A DNA stretch of 33,990 bases from Candidatus Coprenecus pullistercoris (lineage in GTDB: Bacteria > Bacteroidota > Bacteroidia > Bacteroidales > UBA932), in contig DXAT01000033.1 of NCBI GenBank assembly GCA_019116965.1, positions 1 through 33,990 on the forward strand. Reading direction: 5' to 3'. The translations under genes and the position numbers were made by a program. Positions 25,331 to 33,990 of this stretch are shown piece by piece (the first letter of the stretch is position 1; each line of letters starts with the position of its first letter). The notes under the pieces were generated by a model. That model did no database searches. It worked only from the letters and a program-made list of their open reading frames with translations, and was not told the origin of the DNA.

Positions 25331-26431
25331 TCATTTATGTCCGTCCGGGAACAATACGCTGCGGGGAACTACGGCAACTTCATTGACAGTATAGCTGTCC
25401 CGCTCATAGAACAGGACTATGTCACCTGACGGGAGCACGGTAATGTCCGAATACGCCGCATCCCCCTCGACCACGGTCAGGCCACGGCTCCATGTCTCTC
25501 CGCGGTCGGTACTATAATGGACAGTGAGCCTGCGGCGTTCTACCGGATCGGAGGCATTGATGAAGAGAAGGCAGCCCCTCTCTCCGTAATACGGATAGTG
25601 GATAATGGCTCCGTTGCAGCCCGGATCGGGCAGATCCGGCACAGGCCGGCTGTTCCATGTCTTTCCGTCATCCTTGGACACATGTATGTACCTGCAGCCC
25701 TCGTTATTGACACGGCTGTTGATCATCCATCCGCCTGAATGAAGCTCCACGACTTTCGACTCGTCAGCAGGATGTATGACGGCCGGCAGCCTGTACCACG
25801 ACCGGCCGTGATCGTCACTGACTATAAGAAAGAGGCCGCGCTGGAGATTGACCATCGTGTGCAGCATGCGGCCGTCCCGTGTAAACGCCCCCTGCCCGGA
25901 GGTTATGAACTTGAAATCACCCTTCCAGTCCTCGGGAGCCACTTGTGAAGTGATATCGACCGGGGCCGACCAAGTCTGACCGTTGTCGCTGCTGCTGACC
26001 ACATGGAACCTGTAGCGGTCCCGTTCCCGGTCCTGGTCCATGTAATTGTAGAACAACCATACCGTTCCCGTCTGGGTATCGGTAATCATGGACGGATCCG
26101 AGGCCGACTCCCCGTCGGGAAAATCCACAATCCTCTGCACCGGTCCCCATGTCCTGCCGCCGTCCGTACTGCGTCTGGCCACGATGTTGATGTCCCTGTT
26201 CCACCTAAGATCTCCGCATGAAGGCACCCTCTCGTCTATCGCGGCGATAAGGCTCCCGTCCGGCGCCGTAGTCAGCGCAGGTATCCGGTAGCACCGCACG
26301 GGCCTGTCCTTATCGCTCGTATCCACCGAAAAAAGCACATGGCGGAATATCCCGTCACTTTCCTGCGCCCGCGCAGCCGCACAGGTAAGGAAGGACAGCA
26401 CAAATGTCATTATCACAGTCAGTCTGGTCAT
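25331..26431 (-). CDS. Exo-alpha-sialidase (GH33 family)
   Basis: Secreted sialidase that removes terminal sialic acids from glycans such as mucin. 366 residues: signal peptide 1-22 (ends AARA/QES), then a six-bladed propeller. Seen: YRIP at 48-51 with the first Arg of the triad; the acid/base Asp in the GDLRWNRD segment (73-80); and five Asp-boxes: STDGGRTW, SSDNGQTW, SDDHGRSW, SKDDGKTW and STDRGETW. VVELHSGG carries the likely Glu partner and AYSDI the Tyr nucleophile. No extra carbohydrate-binding domain. The gene is last in its minus-strand run, 16 bases after the BASS transporter. No other sialic-acid genes are nearby. Confidence 0.94.
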   Translation of the reverse strand: MTRLTVIMTFVLSFLTCAAARAQESDGIFRHVLFSVDTSDKDRPVRCYRIPALTTAPDGSLIAAIDERVPSCGDLRWNRDINIVARRSTDGGRTWGPVQRIVDFPDGESASDPSMITDTQTGTVWLFYNYMDQDRERDRYRFHVVSSSDNGQTWSAPVDITSQVAPEDWKGDFKFITSGQGAFTRDGRMLHTMVNLQRGLFLIVSDDHGRSWYRLPAVIHPADESKVVELHSGGWMINSRVNNEGCRYIHVSKDDGKTWNSRPVPDLPDPGCNGAIIHYPYYGERGCLLFINASDPVERRRLTVHYSTDRGETWSRGLTVVEGDAAYSDITVLPSGDIVLFYERDSYTVNEVAVVPRSVLFPDGHK

Positions 26432-26447
26432 ATCGTTTCTGTATTAA

Positions 26448-27398
26448 TTATGTTCTGTGGTTCTTACGCCACAACTGCCAGGAATTGAAGAGATTCTGCC
26501 AGATCGCGTAGGTTCCGGGCGCAAGGGAGGATATCGGATTGAGATATGTATAGGCCATCCATATGGCCAGGACACTGTTCTTCTGTCCCAAAGCCTGGCC
26601 GGCCGTAATGTTGTCGCCATAAGCTCTGCCTGTACGCTTCCCGAACCAGAACTGAACGATGCAGGTCATCAGTGCTGCCCCGGCAATAAGCCACAGTACG
26701 AGAGACGGAGCGGTACTGTTGTGCATGGAGCGGACGGTCTGTCCGATAGCGAGCGCGAGAGCAACAGCCCAGAGATAGAATGCGATGCCCGCGCGGGCCT
26801 TGAAGAAATCATGTGCCTTGGGCCAGAGATAACGGAGCAGCAGGGCCAGCAGGAACGGACATATCAGCAGCGGGAATACCTTGGACAGTATCTTCAGAAA
26901 GGCAGGCAGGAACCCCAGCTCTGAATGTACTTCGATCAACGGAAAGACAACCGGCACAAATACTGCCGCTAAAATATTGGACATCAGGTTGTAAACAGTA
27001 ATCCGCGCAGCGCTGCCCCCGAGCTTGTCCGTAACCACGGCCGCCGCAGTAGCCGTCGGGCAGATAAGGCACACCATGGCCCCTTCGAATATCTCACGGT
27101 AAACCTCGTCCATGGGCACGAAGATGAGTACCGAGGCGACGGCCAGAGACGACAGCAGCTGAAACAGCAGCACGATCCAGTGCCAGCGCGTAAGGCGGAA
27201 ATCCTTCAGGTCGACTTTACAGAAAGTAAGGAAGAGCTGGATGAAAATCAGTGACGGGGTCAGGACATCCACGGCGACCCATACAGCAGGCTTAAGCGGA
27301 GCGAGAAAGCCGGCATAATGAAATACGAAATAGCCCATGGCCCCGGCGGCCATGGCTATCGGCAAAGTCCAGTCCCTGAGAATCTGTCTTACCGTCAT
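26448..27398 (-). CDS. BASS-family (bile acid:sodium symporter-like) transporter
   Basis: 316 residues with about nine to ten membrane helices in the bile acid:sodium symporter fold. Seen: the conserved CPTATAAAVVTDKLGG in the mid-protein and the C-terminal signature TAGQALGQKNSVLAIWMAYTYLNP. BASS proteins carry organic anions, including bile acids, pyruvate and ketopantoate, with Na+. The start overlaps the thiN stop by four bases (ATGA), so the two are translationally coupled. This makes thiamin or a precursor a candidate substrate, but a bile acid or other anion cannot be ruled out from sequence. Confidence 0.88.
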   Translation of the reverse strand: MTVRQILRDWTLPIAMAAGAMGYFVFHYAGFLAPLKPAVWVAVDVLTPSLIFIQLFLTFCKVDLKDFRLTRWHWIVLLFQLLSSLAVASVLIFVPMDEVYREIFEGAMVCLICPTATAAAVVTDKLGGSAARITVYNLMSNILAAVFVPVVFPLIEVHSELGFLPAFLKILSKVFPLLICPFLLALLLRYLWPKAHDFFKARAGIAFYLWAVALALAIGQTVRSMHNSTAPSLVLWLIAGAALMTCIVQFWFGKRTGRAYGDNITAGQALGQKNSVLAIWMAYTYLNPISSLAPGTYAIWQNLFNSWQLWRKNHRT

Positions 27399-28099
27399 AG
27401 CTTCTCTACATTCAGCTGCCCGTCCATAAATCCAGGCAGATATGCCAGTACTTTCGCCGGATGGCTAAGACGCAGCTCGACGGATGTCGAGGATGTGCGG
27501 TTGAGGGTAGCCTTCCACCACATGTCGAAACGCACTTCTGAAGTAGGATACTCCAGACCGGAGCTGTCAATCCTAAGCTCAGGGTCGAATGCGAAAAGCG
27601 ACAGCGGCTGGCCCACGGGGAGACCGAGCCGGCACGAATCGAGCAGGGGCACGAACACCCCGTAGTCAGTAACCATGGAAAGAGAGCCTCTTGCTCCGAG
27701 AGCGTCAAGATAAAAGGCAAAATCCGCCAGCAGGGATATATTGCCGAGCGTATGGTCCTCCCGCTTGCCGGTAGCTCCGAATACCGTAATGGAAAATTCG
27801 GGCAAGGCCGTTCCGCGTCCCACCCGCAGCATCGAGCATATCCAGCGGAAAGCCTTGGAGAGATCGTTGCTCTCCTGCTCCCCCACAGGAAATATCTGGT
27901 CGGAAAGTTCCTGACGGAGAGTCTCCGGCAGCGAGTCCATATCCCCGACCACAAACTCCGGTTTGCGGAAACGCATGAAAGACCCGGCAGCTCCGTCGCA
28001 GCAGACAACCACATCGCAGGACAGCAGACGGTCCCTCACATCGGCATTTTCAGGGAAATCCCCGTCGCACAGAATAGCATAAGAGACAGCCGGTCTCAT
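27395..28099 (-). CDS. thiN: Thiamin pyrophosphokinase
   Basis: Transfers pyrophosphate from ATP to thiamin to make TPP. 234 residues. Seen: CCDGAAGSFM at 33-42, VVGDMDSLPE at 50-59, the catalytic/nucleotide segment SNDLSKA at 77-83 and GATGKREDHTLGN at 108-120. A C-terminal beta-sandwich thiamin-binding region follows. The start ATG 28099 overlaps the fmt stop (ATGA); an upstream in-frame extension would run inside fmt. It is far from the thi operon and lacks a TPP riboswitch. ThiE makes thiamin phosphate whereas this enzyme needs free thiamin, so a phosphatase or ThiL elsewhere is required for the de novo route. Confidence 0.93.
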   Translation of the reverse strand: MRPAVSYAILCDGDFPENADVRDRLLSCDVVVCCDGAAGSFMRFRKPEFVVGDMDSLPETLRQELSDQIFPVGEQESNDLSKAFRWICSMLRVGRGTALPEFSITVFGATGKREDHTLGNISLLADFAFYLDALGARGSLSMVTDYGVFVPLLDSCRLGLPVGQPLSLFAFDPELRIDSSGLEYPTSEVRFDMWWKATLNRTSSTSVELRLSHPAKVLAYLPGFMDGQLNVEKL

Positions 28100-29100
28100 C
28101 CCCGGGCGCCCCTCCAGCCGGCGAGGAAACTGCGCACATCCATCCGTTTCTTGGCAGGAGCCTGAAGCTCCGTGACAGACAGTATACCGGTCCCGCAACG
28201 GACATGGATATACGAGCGGTGGTCAGTAAAGACCGTTCCAGGAGCAGCTGCTGCCTGTTCCTCCGTAGCTTCGGCTACGGACGCCGCATATATCTTCAGT
28301 TCCACCTCCTGACCGTCCATGACGATGGTTCCGTGAGCTCCGGGTTTGGGAGAAAGCCCGCGCACAAGGTTGTGAAGACTCTCCGCATTCCCGCTCCAGT
28401 CCAAGAGGCCTGTCTCACGGCTGAGCTTCGGTGCGATCATCCGCTCAGGAGCCAGAGAACCGCTGTCCTGAGCCTTCGGCTCCGCACTTCCGGACGCAAG
28501 AGCATCTACGGTCTTGAGCACCAAGGCGGAACCCGCCTTCATCAGCCTGCCATAAAGACTGCCGAAATCCTCATCAGGAAGGATATCCACCTCCTGCTGG
28601 AACAACACCGCGCCGGTGTCCATGTGCTCGTCAAGAAGAAATGTCGTAACTCCGGTCCTGGTCTCACCGTTGATTATGGCCCAGTTTATAGGAGCCGCGC
28701 CGCGGTACGCGGGAAGCAGCGACGCATGCAGATTGAATGTCCCCATAGGAGGCATGGACCACACTGCTTTGGGCAGCATCCTGAAGGCCACTACCACGAA
28801 CAGATCCGCCTCCAGGGCACGCAGTTCCCCGAGAAAGCCGGGGTCCTTCAGAGATTCGGGCTGAAGCAGGGGGAGAGAATGGACCAGAGCGTAGTCCTTT
28901 ACCGGACTTGTGCCGGTCTTCTGTCCGCGTCCTGTCTTTCGGTCGGGGACGGTCACCACTCCCACGATGTTGTATCCTCCGTCCACAAGTGCGCTCAAAG
29001 AACCCACCGCGAACTCGGGAGTACCCATGAACACTATTCTCAGCTTCCGGTTCCTGCTGAGGCTTCCGTCAGTAGTTCCGGTCTCATGTTTCTTTCTCAT
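28096..29100 (-). other. fmt: Alternative separate fmt reading from internal ATG
   Basis: ATG 29100 (Met475 of the fusion) begins MRKKHETG and gives a 334-residue Fmt, close to family length. The stretch around it reads CAATGAG. With one base fewer in the six-T run at 29118-29113, the permease frame would stop at the TGA overlapping this ATG, exactly the ATGA junction seen at several other gene borders in this window. Confidence 0.5.
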
Positions 29101-30522
29101 TGACAGTCTTGCAAAAAATTTCTTAACAGGCAACAGATATGTCTCGATATTGAATATCGAGGAATCCTTAGTGGACTTCCAGGTAAGGAACACTCCGATA
29201 GGCAGGAGCACCAGCGAGGAAATGAATGCGCCCAGCTCCGGGGATATGACTCCGTCTCTCGCCAGCTTCTTTCCCGAGATGTCCACCACCCAGTACAGGA
29301 CGAAGAACAGTGCGGACACTATCACAGGCGTACCCAGACCTCCTTTACGGATAATAGCCCCCAAAGGTGCGCCTATGAAGAAAAATATGAAGCAGGCGAA
29401 GGAGAGCGTGAACTTCCTGAGGTACTCCAGATCTATCCTCCTGAGGTAATATGTATACTGGTTCACTTCCCTATGGTAGCTCTGCATCGTCTGAATGGCT
29501 TTCTGCACCGATGATATGGCCTGGTCCACGGCATCCAGTTCTCTCTGCGCGTCAGACCAGGACAGAGTATCCAGTGGGAAAACGCTGTCAAGCCCCTTGT
29601 TCTTGGCCGTATCCAGCTGCGAAGCCTTGTCTATGTACAGGTCGTACGCCACCTCCTTTCTCTGCTTCATGGACACATCCTGATACAGAGAACCGAGCGA
29701 GTCCCGGTCATGGGAGAGCTGCTCCAAGTTACGGGCCATGATCTCGTTGCCGTAGCGGTCCTCCTCGGACTTCTGGAAAGCATAGTTCTCCAAGGCAATC
29801 ACTATCTCCTGCATGTCGAAATCCACCTGCTGAAGAGTGTAGGAGGTATCAACGCTGTTCCTCACATTGTTCTCCTCGTATGAGACACCATGATACAGAG
29901 TGAACACCAGCGCCTTCTTGTCCGGCGTAGAACGGATCATGCCTGAGTCAGCCACAGCCAGGGATATATTGCCCTTGTTCTGGGTATGGTTATAGACCAT
30001 GACATCGTACATCATGCCTGTCTCCTTGTTGCTGGAGTTGACCCTCAGCGAATACCCGTCGATGCCGTTGTAGAAAGTTCCGGTAGGTATCTTGATCTCG
30101 TCCTTGGTCCTGGATATATCGTACTGGAGCGTATATATCTTGTTGTATGCCAAGGGTATCAGGTTGTTGGAGACAAAAAACGCAGCCACGCTGATGGCAA
30201 AAGCCACGAATATCAGCGGCAAGAAGATTCTCTGAAGAGAGATACCCGCGGCCTTCATGGCCAGCAGCTCGTTGTTCTCTCCCAGGTTGCCGAAGGTCAT
30301 GATGGAGGCCAGCAGAGTGGCCAGCGGCATGGAGAGCGGCAGAATCGTCGCCGAGCCCCAGCCGAGGAACTCCATGATAACCCAGAAACTCAGACCCTTT
30401 CCCACCAGTTCGTCGATGTACAGCCACAGGAACTGCATCACCAGTATGAACACGGTGATGAAGAATGTCATCACGAACGGTCCTAAAAAGGACTTCAATA
30501 TGAAAAGGTCGAGTCTCTTCAT
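28096..30522 (-). CDS. fmt: LptF/LptG-type permease fused to methionyl-tRNA formyltransferase
   Basis: One uninterrupted 808-residue frame. Residues 1-474 form an LptF/LptG (YjgP/YjgQ) permease: helices about 10-40, 47-77 and 97-125, a periplasmic domain 126-365, then helices 371-391, 398-416 and 425-447. It is complete, ending near IFNIETYLLPVKKFF. In Gram-negatives this permease extracts LPS from the inner membrane with LptB. Residues 492-808 form a complete Fmt: RIVFMGTPEFAVGSL at 495-509, catalytic Asn597 and His599 (FNLHASLLP), Asp635 (HMDTG), and the C-terminal OB-like domain. Fmt formylates initiator Met-tRNA in the cytoplasm. The linker (475-491) begins with Met475. Such a fusion is not one I know. 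A six-T run just before Met475 makes a homopolymer indel plausible. Confidence 0.85.
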   Translation of the reverse strand: MKRLDLFILKSFLGPFVMTFFITVFILVMQFLWLYIDELVGKGLSFWVIMEFLGWGSATILPLSMPLATLLASIMTFGNLGENNELLAMKAAGISLQRIFLPLIFVAFAISVAAFFVSNNLIPLAYNKIYTLQYDISRTKDEIKIPTGTFYNGIDGYSLRVNSSNKETGMMYDVMVYNHTQNKGNISLAVADSGMIRSTPDKKALVFTLYHGVSYEENNVRNSVDTSYTLQQVDFDMQEIVIALENYAFQKSEEDRYGNEIMARNLEQLSHDRDSLGSLYQDVSMKQRKEVAYDLYIDKASQLDTAKNKGLDSVFPLDTLSWSDAQRELDAVDQAISSVQKAIQTMQSYHREVNQYTYYLRRIDLEYLRKFTLSFACFIFFFIGAPLGAIIRKGGLGTPVIVSALFFVLYWVVDISGKKLARDGVISPELGAFISSLVLLPIGVFLTWKSTKDSSIFNIETYLLPVKKFFARLSMRKKHETGTTDGSLSRNRKLRIVFMGTPEFAVGSLSALVDGGYNIVGVVTVPDRKTGRGQKTGTSPVKDYALVHSLPLLQPESLKDPGFLGELRALEADLFVVVAFRMLPKAVWSMPPMGTFNLHASLLPAYRGAAPINWAIINGETRTGVTTFLLDEHMDTGAVLFQQEVDILPDEDFGSLYGRLMKAGSALVLKTVDALASGSAEPKAQDSGSLAPERMIAPKLSRETGLLDWSGNAESLHNLVRGLSPKPGAHGTIVMDGQEVELKIYAASVAEATEEQAAAAPGTVFTDHRSYIHVRCGTGILSVTELQAPAKKRMDVRSFLAGWRGARG

Positions 30523-30542
30523 CCTGCGGAGCCGTATATCTG

Positions 30543-33170
30543 TCAGCTTATCTTATTGACGGATTCGCTCATCGCCGTCAGGGCCGCCATCAGTCCGTCA
30601 GGATCCTTGCCGCCTGCGGTAGCTAAGAAGGGCTGACCGCCTCCGCCTCCCTTGATATGGACAGCAGCGGCTTTCACATCCTTGCCTGCATGAGCTCCGG
30701 CGGACACCAAATCATCCGTATACATCATCAGCAGCGAGGGCTTGCGGTCAGGGGTCATAAAGGCAGCGACCATTGCGGCGCGTGTATTCTCCTTACGCAG
30801 CTCAAAGGCTACTTCCTTGACTATTTCGGGCGAATATACTCCAGTCAGGGAGAACAGACGAACTCCGGAAGGCGTCATTCCGCTCTTTTCCGTCAGTGAC
30901 TTCCTGAGGGCAGCAGCTCTCTCCCGGGCCACCTCCTCGAGAGAATGACGGAATGATTCATTCTCGGCCACGAGTTTCTTGATACCGGTGATGACATCCG
31001 GTGTATTCTCAAGGAAAGAGCGCACAGCGTTGATCTGGTCCTCTACTCCGTCGAAAAGATCTTCTACATAACTGCCGGTGACAGCCTGTATCCTGCGGAC
31101 TCCTGCCGCCACGGCCGACTCAGAGACTATCTTGAGCATACCGATACGGCCGGTCGAGGAAGTGTGGGTTCCTCCGCAGAGCTCCACCGAGTCTCCGAAA
31201 CGGATTACGCGCACCTTGTCACCGTATTTCTCTCCGAAAAGGGCCATCGCACCCATGCCCTTCGCCTCGGCTATGGGCATGTCCCGGAACTCCTGTCGGG
31301 GATAGTCCTCGCGTATAAGACGGTTGACCATCCTCTCCACCTCGCGCAGTTTCTCAGCGGATATCTTCTCATAGTGCGAGAAGTCAAAGCGGAAATAGGA
31401 TGGACACACATAGGAGCCTTTCTGCTCGATATGCGTTCCCAGCACAGCCCTCAGGGCCTGGTGCAGCAAGTGGGTGGCCGAATGGTTGTTGGCCGTCTCC
31501 TGCCGTTTCTGAGCGTCCACACAGGCGTGGAACACCGCCTCCGGCTCCGAAGGAATCCTGTCCGCGATATGTATGCTGAGATTATTCTCCTTGATAGTGT
31601 TGAGTACAAGCGTCTTTTCACCTGAGGGAGAGACTATGGTTCCGCAGTCTCCGACCTGTCCGCCGCTCTCGGCATAGAAGGGGGTATGGTCAAACACCAG
31701 CTGGTAGACCTCCTTGCCCTTGGTCTTGACGGTACGGTACTTGACGATGCGCACATCTGCCTCCAGAGTGTCGTAACCTACGAAAGAGTGCTCCTCTGTC
31801 CCGTCCAGCACCACCCAGTCTCCGGCCTCCACAGCGGCGGCATTGCGGGCCCTGGCCTTCTGCTTTCCGAGCTCGGCCTCGAATTCCTCCAGGTCGATGG
31901 TATACCCGTTTTCCCTGGCAATCAGTTCACTCAGGTCAATCGGGAAGCCGAATGTATCATAAAGTACAAATGCATCCTTGCCGGAGATGCGCTTGGTATC
32001 GGCACAGCGTTCCATCACCGTATTGATGAGCCCTATACCTTTGGCCAGAGTGCGCAGAAAAGCCTCCTCCTCCTCGCGGATGACCTTCTCGATGAGCGTC
32101 TGCTGTCGGCAGAGCTCGGGATAGGCGTCTCCCATGACATCCACCAGCACCGGCACCAGACGGCACAGGAAAGGCTCGGTGAATCCCAGGAAGGTATAAC
32201 CGTAACGGACTGCCCTGCGCAGGATGCGCCGGATGACATAACCGGCCTTGACATTGGAAGGCAACTGACCGTCCGCAATCGAGAACGAGATGGCCCTGAT
32301 ATGGTCGGCCACCACCCTCATAGCCACATCCACCTGCTCCGACTCCGCACCGTACCTGTGTCCCGACAATTCTCCGATACGGGAGATTATGTCCTGGAAC
32401 ATGTCGCCGTCGTAATTGCTCTTGTTGCCGTTGACAGCCATGACAAGACGCTCGAAGCCCATGCCTGTATCCACATGCCTGTGAGGCAGAAGCTCCAAAG
32501 AGCCGTCGGCCTTGCGGTTGTACTGGATGAAAACCAGGTTCCATATCTCGATGACCAGTGGATCGCTCTTGTTGACCAGTTCCCGGCCGGGTACGGCCTG
32601 CCTGTCCCTATCGTCCCTGAGATCGATGTGTATCTCGCTGCACGGGCCGCAGGGACCCGTATCGCCCATCTCCCAGAAATTGTCCTTCTTGTTGCCGTAG
32701 AGGATACGGTCCTCGGGCAGATACTGCTTCCATATCTCCAGAGCCTCGGAGTCAGGGCCCAGGCCGTCCTTGTCATATCCCTCGAACACAGTTGCGTAAA
32801 GACGCTCCTTATCCAACTTGTACACCTCGGTGAGAAGTTCCCATGCCCATGCAATCGCCTCTTCCTTGAAATAATCCCCGAAACTCCAGTTGCCGAGCAT
32901 CTCGAACATCGTATGATGGTAAGAGTCATGGCCCACTTCCTCCAGGTCATTGTGCTTGCCGCTCACTCTGAGACACTTCTGACTGTCCGCCACACGGGGA
33001 TACAGTATGGGGGAATTGCCCAGGAACCAGTCCTTGAACTGATTCATCCCGGCATTGGTGAACATAAGCGTAGGATCTCCCTTCACGACCATAGGCGCGG
33101 AGGGAACTATCTTGTGACCCTTCGAGGCGAAGAAGTCCAGGAACTGCTGTCTAATCTCTTTTGAAGTCAT
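30543..33170 (-). CDS. alaS: Alanyl-tRNA synthetase
   Basis: Charges tRNA-Ala and edits mischarged Ser and Gly. 875 residues, the usual length. Seen: class II catalytic core with [40 protein letters not shown] and [12 protein letters not shown]; the editing-domain zinc site HSATH (His563, His567) and CGGTH (Cys665, His669); and a C-terminal domain ending in the Gly-rich [18 protein letters not shown]. The start is ATG 33170 ([14 protein letters not shown]), which matches family starts; the longer frame begins at a TTG inside the promoter -7 element. It lies between two LptF/LptG genes, 20 bases before the permease-fmt frame. Confidence 0.97.
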   Translation of the reverse strand: MTSKEIRQQFLDFFASKGHKIVPSAPMVVKGDPTLMFTNAGMNQFKDWFLGNSPILYPRVADSQKCLRVSGKHNDLEEVGHDSYHHTMFEMLGNWSFGDYFKEEAIAWAWELLTEVYKLDKERLYATVFEGYDKDGLGPDSEALEIWKQYLPEDRILYGNKKDNFWEMGDTGPCGPCSEIHIDLRDDRDRQAVPGRELVNKSDPLVIEIWNLVFIQYNRKADGSLELLPHRHVDTGMGFERLVMAVNGNKSNYDGDMFQDIISRIGELSGHRYGAESEQVDVAMRVVADHIRAISFSIADGQLPSNVKAGYVIRRILRRAVRYGYTFLGFTEPFLCRLVPVLVDVMGDAYPELCRQQTLIEKVIREEEEAFLRTLAKGIGLINTVMERCADTKRISGKDAFVLYDTFGFPIDLSELIARENGYTIDLEEFEAELGKQKARARNAAAVEAGDWVVLDGTEEHSFVGYDTLEADVRIVKYRTVKTKGKEVYQLVFDHTPFYAESGGQVGDCGTIVSPSGEKTLVLNTIKENNLSIHIADRIPSEPEAVFHACVDAQKRQETANNHSATHLLHQALRAVLGTHIEQKGSYVCPSYFRFDFSHYEKISAEKLREVERMVNRLIREDYPRQEFRDMPIAEAKGMGAMALFGEKYGDKVRVIRFGDSVELCGGTHTSSTGRIGMLKIVSESAVAAGVRRIQAVTGSYVEDLFDGVEDQINAVRSFLENTPDVITGIKKLVAENESFRHSLEEVARERAAALRKSLTEKSGMTPSGVRLFSLTGVYSPEIVKEVAFELRKENTRAAMVAAFMTPDRKPSLLMMYTDDLVSAGAHAGKDVKAAAVHIKGGGGGQPFLATAGGKDPDGLMAALTAMSESVNKIS

Positions 33171-33197
33171 ATTAACAAACGGATCATTTGTAATTTG

Positions 33198-33205
33198 CAA
33201 ATATA
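33198..33205 (-). promoter_or_regulatory. Predicted alaS promoter -7 element
   Basis: TATATTTG on the minus strand, an exact TAnnTTTG match, 27 bases before ATG 33170. It lies in the AT-rich gap after the LptF/LptG stop. No -33 element is seen. Confidence 0.65.
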
Positions 33206-33209
33206 TATA

Positions 33210-33990
33210 TTATTTCGGTGCCATACGGTAAAGTACCGCCGCAATCACCGCATACAGTATGTTAGGCAGCCACAGAGCCAGCCATGGCGGCAAAGTATCG
33301 GTAATCACGAACATCTGACTGAAACGCAGGAAAAGGATGTAGGAAAAACTCAAGGCTATACCCACTCCAAGATTGAGGCCTATGCCGCCGCGCCTCTTCT
33401 TGGAGGAAAGAGACACGCCTATGAGAGTCAGGATAAATGCCGAGAACGGTACTGCGAAACGGGTATGCTTCTCTATGAGAGAGTATTTGACCATACTGTC
33501 CCCTCTCATTCTCTGCATGTCTATAAGCTCCTGCAGCTCATCATAATTGAGAGTCTCGACAGTATTCTCCCTCCTGTAGAAATCATCTATATTGAGATTG
33601 ATCACCGTATCGAGCTGCTTGCCGAAAGTTATCCTCTGCTGCGACGTCGTATAGTCCCTCAGGGTATAGTTCTTAAGCCGCCATCCTCCGGTCGTGGAAT
33701 CCCAGGCCGCGCTCTCGGCCGAGAGCTTTGATACCAGATGGCTCTCCCTTGTGCTTTCCAGGGTAAACTTATATGCCGTATTGTTCCACGTACTGAATGA
33801 CTCCACGTAGACAAATTCACCGGGAGCTATCTGGTAATGGATATTGCGGTTGGTATTGTAGAATTTCTGTCCTTTTATATACTGTTCCTCGAAGGCCAGT
33901 CTTTTCTTATTGGCATTGGGTATTACGAATAGATTGAGAGACAGACTCATCATCGCTATCAACAGAGCGGAAATGAAATACGGGTACATC
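33210..33990 (-). CDS. LptF/LptG-family permease, N-terminus cut by window edge
   Basis: About 260 codons; the frame runs off the window end, so the true start lies beyond it. Seen: a membrane helix at the start of the visible part (PYFISALLIAMMSLSLNLFVIPNANKK), the periplasmic beta domain (about 25-165), and three C-terminal helices (from RFAVPFSAFILTLIGVSL onward), with the cytoplasmic-loop residues KKRRGGIGLNLGVG typical of LptF/LptG. It is the second such permease in the cluster, so together with the permease of 28096-30522 it may form the LptF-LptG pair that exports LPS. Which is LptF and which LptG I cannot say. Confidence 0.9.
   Translation of the reverse strand, partial: MYPYFISALLIAMMSLSLNLFVIPNANKKRLAFEEQYIKGQKFYNTNRNIHYQIAPGEFVYVESFSTWNNTAYKFTLESTRESHLVSKLSAESAAWDSTTGGWRLKNYTLRDYTTSQQRITFGKQLDTVINLNIDDFYRRENTVETLNYDELQELIDMQRMRGDSMVKYSLIEKHTRFAVPFSAFILTLIGVSLSSKKRRGGIGLNLGVGIALSFSYILFLRFSQMFVITDTLPPWLALWLPNILYAVIAAVLYRMAPK

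Noticed and set aside
28100-28198. N-terminal extension of thiN to 28198
   Set aside because: The extra 33 residues lie wholly inside fmt and are not thiamin pyrophosphokinase-like; ATG 28099 makes the usual ATGA overlap.
31686-33164. 492-codon open frame on the plus strand opposite alaS
   Set aside because: alaS is unmistakable on the minus strand; the plus frame has no recognisable motif.

Overview
The window is chromosomal DNA of an anaerobic, host-associated member of the Bacteroidota, most likely order Bacteroidales. This rests on the gene families (Rnf complex with a preceding RseC gene, C10 streptopain-like peptidase, BACON-domain lipoprotein, GH33 sialidase), on the near-absence of Shine-Dalgarno sequences, and on repeated exact matches to the Bacteroidota -7 promoter element TAnnTTTG just upstream of genes. 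The species cannot be named from the sequence. Coding density is high, and there is no prophage, integrative element or CRISPR array; the only mobile-looking item is a truncated AAA ATPase relic.

Layout: (1) 1-2057, minus strand: the 5' part of pnp, preceded by rpsO, with a terminator between them. (2) 2144-4799, plus: a YgjP-type metallopeptidase, then a secreted pair made of a BACON/PKD-like lipoprotein and a C10 cysteine peptidase joined by a TGATG overlap. (3) 4934-9797: a thiamin locus. A TPP riboswitch heads thiE-thiC-thi4 on the plus strand; thiD and a second ThiE/TenI-like gene converge on it from the minus strand. A THI4-type thiazole synthase with His at the position of the yeast sulfur-donor Cys replaces the ThiG/ThiH/ThiS/ThiF route, none of which is in the window. 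(4) 9854-12118: truncated ATPase relic, glyA (minus) and a TrmH-type methyltransferase (plus), the last two divergent from abutting promoters. (5) 25324 down to 12115, minus: a run of 16 tightly packed genes starting at a strong predicted promoter: two membrane-anchored M23 peptidases, a MerR-type regulator, Nif3, a coiled-coil zinc-ribbon protein, a class III aminotransferase, dnaB, a DUF3108 protein, RseC, rnfB-C-D-G-E-A and a small TPR protein. (6) 33990 down to 25331, minus: the 3' part of an LptF/LptG permease gene, alaS, a second LptF/LptG permease fused in frame to methionyl-tRNA formyltransferase, thiamin pyrophosphokinase, a BASS-family transporter and a sialidase.

The main biological theme is thiamin: HMP synthesis (ThiC, ThiD), sulfide-dependent thiazole synthesis (THI4), coupling (ThiE) and thiamin pyrophosphorylation (ThiN) are all here, with a BASS transporter translationally coupled to ThiN. 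The most unusual item is the permease::Fmt open reading frame. It could be a true fusion, but loss of one base from a six-base homopolymer at the junction would recreate two ordinary genes with the ATGA overlap that this genome uses repeatedly.
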